A stretch of DNA of 45,316 nt from assembly GCA_964431735.1 (NCBI GenBank), contig CAYSLJ010000041.1:1-45316 (forward strand), given 5' to 3'. The stretch comes from CALARM01 sp964431735 (GTDB lineage: Bacteria > Vulcanimicrobiota > SpSt-956 > JAKJGF01). The notes below the pieces were generated by a model, which was given only the letters and a program-made list of their open reading frames with translations, did no database searches and was not told where the DNA came from. Within the stretch, counting starts at the first letter, position 1; every line of letters begins with the position of its first letter. Position numbers and translations under genes: made by a program. This document shows positions 33,975 to 41,561 of the stretch, piece by piece.

Positions 33975-35864
33975 TTATTCTTTTACCTGATTTTGAGTTT
34001 CTCTGCTTCCATTGACCTGACCTTCAATTACTCTTTCAAGTCCTTTCCCCACCAGATTTCCGGCTCTGCCTCCCAGGTAGCTTCCTCCTTTGAACCCTGC
34101 CAGGGCTCCTGCTATAAGACCGACTATTCCGCCTACAGGGCCTGCTATGGCAAAGCCTGCCATGACACCGAGATAGGGGCCGATAAATCCGCCGGCCACT
34201 GCGCCGGCGGCACCGCCTATGCCTACGGAAGCAGCTCTCTTGAGACTGCCTGTATCTTTATCTTCTGTTTCAGTTTTTTCTTTTATTATCTCTTCTGCAA
34301 AGGTCTTTATAAGAGCAATTTCACCTGTGTCAAAATTTAATTTCTCCAGTATTTTAACCAGTTCTTTTTCAGTAACTTCTTTATTTTGCATAAAACTCAA
34401 CATGTCGATTTTATATTCAGGCAGGTTATTACCCAGGTTTTCTATTGTTGTTCCGGTTATCCTGTAAGAATCAGGAATTTCCTTCATTCCTTTCGGCTTA
34501 TCTGCATATTCTTTTACCAGATCTATTTCATCACCGGTTAATTCCATCTTCTTCAGAATTTTCTTTAATTCTCTTTTTGTAAGTTCTTTATCTTTAAGTG
34601 CATTTACGCGATCCAGTTTGTATTCTTCTATCTTACCGCTTAATTTCTCTATTGTCCCCTCGTTTATTTCATATAATTTATTCCACGGCATTTTTGATAT
34701 GACCCAGTTTACTGCCTGGCCTACAGGGCCTGCTATGACTCCCACTGTGGCCTGTACCACTGCATTTGCCTGATCGGCAGTAATTTCTTTTTTATCTATC
34801 GAGCGGTTTAATTCTGCCTTTGCACCTTCTATGGCCATGCCGGGAATACAGAAGAGTTTGCTTGCAAAACAGGAGCCTGCGGCAAAGTTCATGGTGGCGT
34901 TCATCTTCAATCTCTTATCTCCTGTTTTTTCTGCCCTTCTCATTTCACCGAGCCCTTTAAATGCCTGTGCCAGTCCACCTACAAAAGATATTAATGCCAG
35001 GCCGTTCTGCAGATACGGAAGCTGTTCCATAATCTCTCCCATAAGTTTGCCTGTTTCCCTGAAGGCTTTATTATCTATAAGTCCTTCAAAAAAGCCGTTT
35101 TTCTCCAGTTCCTGCATACGTTCAAATTTCTCAGGACATTTTGCTTTTAATTCTTCAGGATGTCTGTGATAATAGGCAAAACTTTCCGCAAAATCATCCC
35201 ATTCAGCAGGATACCATCCGGGGCCTGTTTCTGCATAAGAGGTAATATAAGGAGCTTTACCCCATGGCTCTTTACTGCTTTCTGAAAAGAGTTTGGGAAG
35301 TCCGAAGAGACCTGTCTCATAATCTTTTGTATGACCTATTTCATGAGTGACAACTTCTTTTAACCATTCAACATTATTACCCACAGATTCACGTGAAAGA
35401 AGGACAAAAGGAGAGAAAGGAACAGGACCTGCTGCACCTGAACCGCCGGGAAGTGAATTAGCTATAGTTATACTTTTAACTCCCCCTACATCCTTTAGAG
35501 GTAGTCCGTCCAGAACAGACATTATAACTTCTCTTTCATGACTGTTCATGCCAATAAGACTGGGATAAATAAATCTGGGAAAGGCTCTTATTGTTTTAAA
35601 AAACTGTAAAGCCGAATTTAATGCGTCATGTGTTTTCGGGCTGTTATCTAAATATTCCGATGTCTTTTCTGCGCTTTCATAGACGGATTCCAGTCCTTTT
35701 GTAATAGCTTCTTTCATCTTTTTCAAATTCTCAACAGAGTGTTCTTTGACCTCGGGTTGTGAATTGATTACTGCACTGTCTTTTACTTCTTCTTTTTCAT
35801 TTCTTTTTTCCAGACCTTTTACAACGGGATTTTTTATATATTGAGCAGAATTATTTATTTTCAT
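33975..35864 (-). CDS. ATLF-like zinc metallopeptidase with glycine-rich hydrophobic C-terminus
   Basis: The start at 35864 has GGAGGT about 7 bases upstream; an in-frame ATG at 35879 overlaps that site. The 629-residue product begins MKINNSAQY with a DSAVIN motif at about 29-34. A peptidase domain covers about 80-250, with HEIGH (H174, E175, H178) and DDFAESFAYYHRHPEELKAK. The latter is the FAE-type third-ligand motif of the anthrax lethal factor/Pro-Pro endopeptidase-like clan. Two helical repeats (ELTKRELKKILKKM, EVTEKELVKILEKL) resemble helix-loop-helix modules. The tail (about 545-620) is a Gly/Ala zipper region (GIGGAAGAVAGGFIGP). A secreted or membrane-inserting protease is plausible. 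The substrate is unknown. Confidence 0.8.
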   Translation of the reverse strand: MKINNSAQYIKNPVVKGLEKRNEKEEVKDSAVINSQPEVKEHSVENLKKMKEAITKGLESVYESAEKTSEYLDNSPKTHDALNSALQFFKTIRAFPRFIYPSLIGMNSHEREVIMSVLDGLPLKDVGGVKSITIANSLPGGSGAAGPVPFSPFVLLSRESVGNNVEWLKEVVTHEIGHTKDYETGLFGLPKLFSESSKEPWGKAPYITSYAETGPGWYPAEWDDFAESFAYYHRHPEELKAKCPEKFERMQELEKNGFFEGLIDNKAFRETGKLMGEIMEQLPYLQNGLALISFVGGLAQAFKGLGEMRRAEKTGDKRLKMNATMNFAAGSCFASKLFCIPGMAIEGAKAELNRSIDKKEITADQANAVVQATVGVIAGPVGQAVNWVISKMPWNKLYEINEGTIEKLSGKIEEYKLDRVNALKDKELTKRELKKILKKMELTGDEIDLVKEYADKPKGMKEIPDSYRITGTTIENLGNNLPEYKIDMLSFMQNKEVTEKELVKILEKLNFDTGEIALIKTFAEEIIKEKTETEDKDTGSLKRAASVGIGGAAGAVAGGFIGPYLGVMAGFAIAGPVGGIVGLIAGALAGFKGGSYLGGRAGNLVGKGLERVIEGQVNGSRETQNQVKE

Positions 35865-35901
35865 GCCTTCTACCTCCATAATTTACAAGACTCCACGTTA
35901 A

Positions 35902-35930
35902 AGTATAACCCTGAATTTATATTTTAACAA
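35902..35930 (-). promoter_or_regulatory. Sigma-70 promoter of the metallopeptidase gene
   Basis: On the minus strand TTGTTA (35925-35930) and TATACT (35902-35907) are separated by 17 bp, about 40 bp upstream of the start. Confidence 0.6.
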
Positions 35931-35960
35931 GGTAGTAAATGTTAATAATATGTTAAAAGA

Positions 35961-35989
35961 TTGCCAGATTTTGTTTTTTTAAATATAAT
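35961..35989 (+). promoter_or_regulatory. Sigma-70 promoter of the kinase gene at 36060
   Basis: TTGCCA (35961-35966) and a perfect TATAAT (35984-35989) are separated by 17 bp, about 70 bp before the kinase start. It is back to back with the metallopeptidase promoter. Confidence 0.7.
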
Positions 35990-36059
35990 TGAGAGACATA
36001 TAATTATGTTGTTCTATATAAAAAATGAAATGGAACTGAAGATAAAAAGGATAGAATAA

Positions 36060-37631
36060 ATGGACGAATTAAATCATAAAGATGAAATTTTCCCTTGTAT
36101 CTCTCCCGGCACAGTCCTTTTCGATAAGTATGAAATACTCTATGTAATAGGGCAGGGAGGAACAGGAAGGGTTTATAAGGCAAGAGATATAGACAGTCAT
36201 GATACAATACTGGTGGTAAAAGAAATTTTCGCTATGGAAGAAGCTTCTCCTGTAAAAGAAATTTTTCGGAGAGAAGCTTTTATGCTTTCTTCTCTGAAAC
36301 ATAAACATATACCGAAAATAAAAGAATATTTTATAATCAACCCTGCATATTATATAGTCATGGAATATATAGAAGGTAAAACACTTCAGGAAATATACAC
36401 GGCAGGTCACAGGGTCTGGACTGAAAAAGAACTGTCAAAACTTGGTATTTATTTGTGTGATGTTCTTGAATATCTTCATGAACATTCTGTAGTGTTCAGG
36501 GATTTAAAGCCAAAGAATATAATTATAGATGAAAATAATGTGCCTAAACTAATAGATTTTGGTATTGCCCGTCATTTCAGAGCGGATCAGACGGAAGATA
36601 CGATGAAAATCGGAACAGTAGGGTATGCGGCACCTGAACAGTACGGTAAAAAAGGCGGAGGAAGTGATGAAAGGACTGATATATATGCCCTCGGTGTCCT
36701 TCTTCATTACCTTGCCACAGGAGATGACCCGGAAGAAAAAAAAGATCCTTTCTATTTTATACCTATAAGAGAAGTAAATACAGATATTTCAGAAGATTTT
36801 GAAGCACTTATAAATAAGTGTATAAAATTTCGTAAAGATGAGAGATTTCTGTCTGTAAAAGATATAAAGAAAGAACTTAAGAAGCTGTATTCTAAATATT
36901 TATCATGTACTGAAAAATTTGGAAAAAGTCTTCCAGAAAAGAAAAAATATAATTTTTCCCCTTTGAAAAAAGAAAAAAAATACGCCCATTCACCCGTTCC
37001 TGCCGGTTCGAAAATAATGATTACAGAGCAAATTTGTGATGATTGTTTTATAAGTAATTCTCAAAAAAATGGAGAAAATAATGTAAAAATTACAACACAT
37101 GGTAATGAGATATATGTCATAAAGCTTCCTCCTGAAGGTATAAACGGAGAAAAAATAGGAGGTCTTTTATTTATGGGTGTCTGGTTAACAGGATGGACAG
37201 TAGGAGGGATATGTGCCTTATTCAAAGTAATAACAGAAACCGGATGTTTTCTTTGTTTCTGGTTATGTTTCTGGATAGTATTTGAATGTCTGGCTGGAGT
37301 GACCATGATAAATCTTATTACATCTATGGTTGGAAGAATTTATATGACTTTTGACAGAGAATATATGAAAATAAAAATTTACTGGCTCGGCGTTTTCCCT
37401 GTTGAAAAAGCTTATCCTCTATTTTCTCTTACAGATTTACATCTCGATAAAATACCTGAACATTCTGCCACAAAAAAAGAAAATTTCCCTGAAGGTCTCC
37501 CTCATGTTATTACTGTTAAAAGTAAAGATAAAAAAATAAATATTCCTTTCAAAGGAACAGACGATGAAAACAGATGGCTTTTTAATGAAATAAGAAATAT
37601 ATTGAGGCATTTTGGCTGTGAAAAAATATAA
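36060..37631 (+). CDS. Ser/Thr protein kinase with C-terminal membrane segments
   Basis: The 523-residue product starts about 9 bases after AAAAGGA. The Hanks-type kinase domain (about 20-280) is complete: glycine loop IGQGGTGRVYKA, catalytic K54, FRDLKPKN (D148), IDFGIAR (D166), and an APEQYG and DIYALGVLL pair. A hydrophilic linker of about 80 residues leads to two to three hydrophobic segments (about 365-425, very Trp/Cys-rich). A final cytosolic domain of about 90 residues (FDREYMKIKIYWLG, with the spacing of a PH-like DUF) follows. The usual extracellular sensor is absent. It would phosphorylate proteins at the membrane; the targets are unknown. A separate secreted-protein/kinase pair follows after 358 bp of repeats. 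Confidence 0.92.
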   Translation: MDELNHKDEIFPCISPGTVLFDKYEILYVIGQGGTGRVYKARDIDSHDTILVVKEIFAMEEASPVKEIFRREAFMLSSLKHKHIPKIKEYFIINPAYYIVMEYIEGKTLQEIYTAGHRVWTEKELSKLGIYLCDVLEYLHEHSVVFRDLKPKNIIIDENNVPKLIDFGIARHFRADQTEDTMKIGTVGYAAPEQYGKKGGGSDERTDIYALGVLLHYLATGDDPEEKKDPFYFIPIREVNTDISEDFEALINKCIKFRKDERFLSVKDIKKELKKLYSKYLSCTEKFGKSLPEKKKYNFSPLKKEKKYAHSPVPAGSKIMITEQICDDCFISNSQKNGENNVKITTHGNEIYVIKLPPEGINGEKIGGLLFMGVWLTGWTVGGICALFKVITETGCFLCFWLCFWIVFECLAGVTMINLITSMVGRIYMTFDREYMKIKIYWLGVFPVEKAYPLFSLTDLHLDKIPEHSATKKENFPEGLPHVITVKSKDKKINIPFKGTDDENRWLFNEIRNILRHFGCEKI

Positions 37632-37674
37632 TTTTAAAGGAATATTTAATATTTACAAAGTCGAAATTATGTTT

Positions 37675-37812
37675 TATAGTTAGTTTCATAACTATTCATA
37701 AATAATGAACTCGTAATGCGTAATGCGTAATGCGTGATGCGCAGGGATTAAACCCGTCACGCGTTACGCGTCACGACGATTTAAATTCTAATAAGTTATG
37801 GAATACACTATA
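37675..37812. mobile_element. Type 2 MITE-like element (best preserved)
   Basis: The left end TATAGTTAGTTTCATAACT and the right end AGTTATGGAATACACTATA are imperfect inverted repeats. Inside are GTAATGC/GTGATGC units (37712-37741), the GGGATTAAACCC apex, and GTCACGC/GTTACGC units (37756-37776). No coding capacity is seen. Confidence 0.8.
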
Positions 37813-37853
37813 ATCTACGCTGTTCAAAGGATTTTCAATAAACACCGTAGAAA

Positions 37854-37957
37854 TACTGACCTGAGCATAAGCATTTAATAAAGGTCTTCCTCCCGTCACG
37901 CGTTACGCGTTACGCGTCACGAGAGCATATATTTATTATTTATGCTCACCCCAGTAA
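37854..37957. mobile_element. Type 1 MITE-like element (copy 3)
   Basis: This 104-bp copy is almost identical to the one at 15205-15308: TACTGACCTGAGCATAAGCA at the left, GTCACGC/GTTACGC heptamers (37894-37921), and TTTATGCTCACCCCAGTAA at the right. It lies 41 bp after a type 2 element and 32 bp before a start codon. Confidence 0.8.
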
Positions 37958-37989
37958 TTTCTTTATATATAAAAGAAAGGAGAATTTTT

Positions 37990-38451
37990 ATGATAAAAAA
38001 GTCATTACTCTTATGTTTTTTGTTACTGTTCCTTACAATGGAGTTTGTCCTGGCAGGTGAAAGGCCAGAGACAACAGTAAATAATTTTTATGCCTGGTAT
38101 ATGGAAAACTACGATGTTTACAGGGATGTTTTTGTAGAACAGAAGGGAAAATTCGACCCGGAACTGTACAAATTGCTTCAGAAAGCCTTTCCTCTGCAAC
38201 CGAAAAATGATTGTTTCTGGCTTGATTTTGACCCGTTTATAAATTCTCAGATGGGAGCAAAGTCTTATTCTATCGGGAAAGAAAAAATGGGAGACACAAA
38301 ATCCTCTGTAGTGGTAAATATCACAAACAGCAGGGGCGGGAAAAATTCTGTTACTGTCATTCTCAAAAAAATTGACGGGAAATGGAAAATTTCAAATTTT
38401 GTCTATCCTGAATTTGAACTTCTTGGTTTTCTTAAAAAGAATATGAAGTAG
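37990..38451 (+). CDS. Small secreted DUF3828-like protein
   Basis: The start at 37990 (MIKKSLLLCF) follows AAAGGAGA; an in-frame ATG at 37942 falls in the MITE. The 153-residue product has a Sec signal peptide (hydrophobic core LLLCFLLLFLTMEFVLA, cleavage after LAG). The mature part starts with TTVNNFYAWYMENYD and ends with VTVILKKIDGKWKISNFVYPE, the layout of NTF2-like DUF3828 proteins. Its stop codon directly abuts the start of the next kinase gene (zero spacing), so the two are translationally coupled. It could be an exported ligand or sensor partner for that kinase, but this is inference. Confidence 0.75.
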   Translation: MIKKSLLLCFLLLFLTMEFVLAGERPETTVNNFYAWYMENYDVYRDVFVEQKGKFDPELYKLLQKAFPLQPKNDCFWLDFDPFINSQMGAKSYSIGKEKMGDTKSSVVVNITNSRGGKNSVTVILKKIDGKWKISNFVYPEFELLGFLKKNMK

Positions 38452-40125
38452 ATGTTAACAGAAGGAACATTACTGAAAAATAGATATAAGATAGATTCTT
38501 TAATAAAATCAGGCGGCATGGGGTCAATCTATAAAGCCTCTGATATAAGATTGAACTGTATCTGTGCCGTAAAAGAACTGATACCTTCCTGTGGAGATAC
38601 GGAAAATGTGGAATGGTTTGAAAGAGAGGCGAAAATTCTTGCCTCTCTTTTTCATCAGGGAATTCCGAAGGTATCAGATTATTTTTCATGTAACGGCATG
38701 TACTATCTTGTTATGGATTTTATTGAAGGAGAAGATCTCCTGACTGTTCTGGAAAAAGAAGGCAATCCCGGATTGTCAGAGGAAAAGATTGTTTACTGGA
38801 CTGAAGAAATTTTAAAGATCCTGGATTATCTCCACAGCCAGAATCCTCCTGTCCTTTACAGGGACATGAAACCTGCAAATATTATGTTAAATAAAGAGGG
38901 AAGAATTTTCTTGATAGATTTTGGCATAGCAAGAGCCTTTGATAATATACAGACCCAGACTGTAATAGGTACGGAAGGGTATGCGCCGCCGGAACAGTTT
39001 CATGGACATGCAGAAATAAGATCAGACCTGTATTCTCTCGGAGCAACGGCACATCATCTCCTGTCTGGTATGGAACCGGTACCCTTTAAATTTGAAGATA
39101 TCCCGTCTGTATCATCCGGGTTCAGAAGAATCATTATGAAATCTTTAAGCTATAAGGCAGAAGAAAGATTTCCTTCTGCCAGAAGAATGTTGAAAGAATT
39201 GACTTTGATAAAAAAGGACAGGAATTCCCCAGAACATAATACCTCTTCTGGCAGGGGAACATGGAAAACACAGTTTGCCGGGACGGAAGCACTTCTCAGA
39301 AATATTTACTTTCTCGATGAAAACTGCGGATGGGTAGCAGGTTACGGAGGATTCTTTGACGGTGTTATATTGAATACGGTAAACGGTGGAAAAAGCTGGA
39401 CAGTAAGAAAAAGTGCAGGTCTTTCGGATATATATTTTGTAAGTCCCTCTGAAGGATGGGCAGTGGGAGGAGGATTAACGGGAGGAATCATTTTATATAC
39501 CGCTGACGGAGGAAAAACATGGAAAAAGAAAAAAGCGGGTCTCTTTGTACCTGTCCTTAATAAAGTTTATTTTATTAATTTTACTACCGGCTGGATTGCA
39601 GGAGATAAAGGATTTATTCTTCATACGAAAGACGGAGGGAACACATGGGAGAAACAGAAAAGTAATACTTCTATGGAACTTTATTCAATCCATTTTGTAA
39701 ATAATAATACGGGATGGATTGCAGGACAGAGTGGATTAATACTTCATACAAAAGACGGGGGAGAGAAATGGATAAAACAGGAAAGCAGAACATCGGCATT
39801 CATGAGAAGTGTTTATTTCATTGATAAAACCTGCGGATTTATAGTGGGAGACAGGGGAACTCTTCTCTGTACACAAGACGGAGGGCATGAGTGGGAAAAA
39901 AAAGTAGTTAAACTTTCTTTGAATTTGAATGTAATTACCTTTATTGATAAGTATGGTTTTATAGCAGGGGAAAAAGGCACTGTTTTACAATCCGGGGACC
40001 GGGGAGAAACATGGGAGAAAATAAATACCACTACATCATCGAATCTTTTCGGAATTTATTTTTTAGATAATAAAAAAGGCTTTGTTGTCGGAGATAAAGG
40101 TACTGTTTTAAAATATGGCGATTGA
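38452..40125 (+). CDS. Ser/Thr protein kinase fused to a Ycf48-like beta-propeller
   Basis: The 557-residue product has a complete kinase domain (about 10-265): GGMGSIYKA, K41, YRDMKPAN (D138), IDFGIAR (D156), APPEQF and SDLYSLGATAH. After a short linker (about 265-275) come seven repeats of 38-45 residues with the pattern YFxxxxxGWxAGxxGxILHTxDGGxTWEKQ, as in Ycf48/HCF136-like and sialidase-type BNR propellers. Seven blades make one closed propeller. There is no TM segment between kinase and propeller, so the propeller is cytosolic and may bind substrates or regulate the kinase. The kinase N-terminus has no clear ribosome site and relies on coupling to the previous gene. Confidence 0.92.
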   Translation: MLTEGTLLKNRYKIDSLIKSGGMGSIYKASDIRLNCICAVKELIPSCGDTENVEWFEREAKILASLFHQGIPKVSDYFSCNGMYYLVMDFIEGEDLLTVLEKEGNPGLSEEKIVYWTEEILKILDYLHSQNPPVLYRDMKPANIMLNKEGRIFLIDFGIARAFDNIQTQTVIGTEGYAPPEQFHGHAEIRSDLYSLGATAHHLLSGMEPVPFKFEDIPSVSSGFRRIIMKSLSYKAEERFPSARRMLKELTLIKKDRNSPEHNTSSGRGTWKTQFAGTEALLRNIYFLDENCGWVAGYGGFFDGVILNTVNGGKSWTVRKSAGLSDIYFVSPSEGWAVGGGLTGGIILYTADGGKTWKKKKAGLFVPVLNKVYFINFTTGWIAGDKGFILHTKDGGNTWEKQKSNTSMELYSIHFVNNNTGWIAGQSGLILHTKDGGEKWIKQESRTSAFMRSVYFIDKTCGFIVGDRGTLLCTQDGGHEWEKKVVKLSLNLNVITFIDKYGFIAGEKGTVLQSGDRGETWEKINTTTSSNLFGIYFLDNKKGFVVGDKGTVLKYGD

Positions 40126-40131
40126 AAAATT

Positions 40132-41415
40132 TTATCTGGAAAAGACACTCCAGCCCCATTTTTTTAATATTTCAGCTCTCTGCCTTACAACGCCGTCAGG
40201 AGCATAAAGTATTTTTAGAGTATCATCACTCTGAGTTTCATAGGTTAATAGTAAATGTGTCATACGGGTTCTATCTTTTTTATTAAGTATACCTGCTTTA
40301 AGACCGAGACCATAGGAACAGGGAAGACCTGCAAATATTATTAAAAACAAAAAAACAGTTAAGATTTTTATGAAATTTTTTTTACCGTAATGTAACATGT
40401 CGAGAAACATACAGTATAAAGCTGTTACAGCCATAAGAGAAAAAATTGTATATCTGGGAGTAAAAGCCTGTTCTATACCGGAGTTGAGTCTGCCGGCAGA
40501 AATAGATAATATAGTCAGAAAAGAAAATATTAACATTGCCACCCAGAAAGAATTATCCCTGAATCTTCTATATTTATATAACAGGAAAAAACAGATAAAA
40601 AGTAATATAATATATACTGCAGACCATATAACAGCCGTGCTTTTATCCCAGAAAAGAGATGTTCCGAGACATGTGAGAAAATAATTCAGAAACTCCGGAA
40701 TTCTGTGGGAGAAATAGAATATATCAGATGAATTATCAGGCTTTTTATAATTTAGCAGGAATACAGTCCATTCCAGAATACCTGTTATTGACCAGAATAC
40801 GGGATAAAGCCTGTTTTTAGAAAGAATCATGAGTTGTATAAACCCTGCAGGCCATATAAATAGACCCATTGTGCCGGAAAAGGATGCAACTGTTCCGCTT
40901 ATAATGGCTGATATAAAATAGATTATACTGTATTTTTTTTGACAGAGATAAATTGAATAAAAACCTGTTATGGTAAAAAAGTAAACCATTAAAAACTGTA
41001 TGTTGAATCCTGTAAGAAATAATTCATACTGCCTCCAGCTAAAAATAAGATACGGTAAAGGTATAAGCCAGAAAGATACAGGATTTATATTACACTGATT
41101 TTTAATGAGAAGAAAAATGATAATAAGGCTTAAAAGAAAAAATCCCATGGTGAAATATATCTCTATGACAGTATTATATTTGCTTAAGATACCGATGATT
41201 AAGATAAGGATTCTCGGGAAAAATATAATATGATCGCTGTGCTGTGCAAAGAGATCAGACCAGGTGAGATTACGTGAATAAAATTTATCAAAATAAGGTA
41301 CAAGTTCCCATTCATCCCAGAAAGGAACATTTACGGAAAATAAATATATATAAAAAAACGCCAGTATTACAGGCATTATATAGAATGCAATAATGAGATA
41401 TTTTAGTTTTTTCAT
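40132..41415 (-). CDS. Polytopic membrane protein, GT-C glycosyltransferase-like
   Basis: The 427-residue product has about 10-11 hydrophobic segments. After TM1 the first loop contains NVPFWDEWELVPYFDKF, with the acidic pair expected in the first extracytoplasmic loop of GT-C glycosyltransferases, which use lipid-linked sugars. A long central stretch is hydrophobic, and there is no large soluble C-terminal domain. It converges with the kinase gene after 6 bp. No ribosome site is seen; heptamer repeats reach to about 13 bp before the start. The acceptor and sugar are unknown, and a flippase or polymerase is an alternative. Confidence 0.65.
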   Translation of the reverse strand: MKKLKYLIIAFYIMPVILAFFYIYLFSVNVPFWDEWELVPYFDKFYSRNLTWSDLFAQHSDHIIFFPRILILIIGILSKYNTVIEIYFTMGFFLLSLIIIFLLIKNQCNINPVSFWLIPLPYLIFSWRQYELFLTGFNIQFLMVYFFTITGFYSIYLCQKKYSIIYFISAIISGTVASFSGTMGLFIWPAGFIQLMILSKNRLYPVFWSITGILEWTVFLLNYKKPDNSSDIFYFSHRIPEFLNYFLTCLGTSLFWDKSTAVIWSAVYIILLFICFFLLYKYRRFRDNSFWVAMLIFSFLTILSISAGRLNSGIEQAFTPRYTIFSLMAVTALYCMFLDMLHYGKKNFIKILTVFLFLIIFAGLPCSYGLGLKAGILNKKDRTRMTHLLLTYETQSDDTLKILYAPDGVVRQRAEILKKWGWSVFSR

Positions 41416-41561
41416 ATATGGTTTTTAATGCGTGACGCGTAATAATCGTGACGCGTAACGCGTAACGCGTGACGCGTGATGCGTGATGCGTAGTTTCAGC
41501 GAGTACCGGGCGAACACAGTGGTTCGTCCCTACTTTTCACTACTCACCACTCACTATTCAC
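41416..41561. repeat. Family A, hairpin and family B repeats between GT-C-like gene and glpK
   Basis: Family A units CGTGACG/CGTAACG then GTGATGC occupy 41428-41491. A hairpin CGGGCGAA/TTCGTCCC lies at 41507-41530, an inverted relative of the 4721-4748 repeat. Family B units ACTACTC/ACTCACT follow at 41532-41561. The order hairpin-next-to-heptamers is the same as at 4719-4899, in inverse. Confidence 0.7.
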
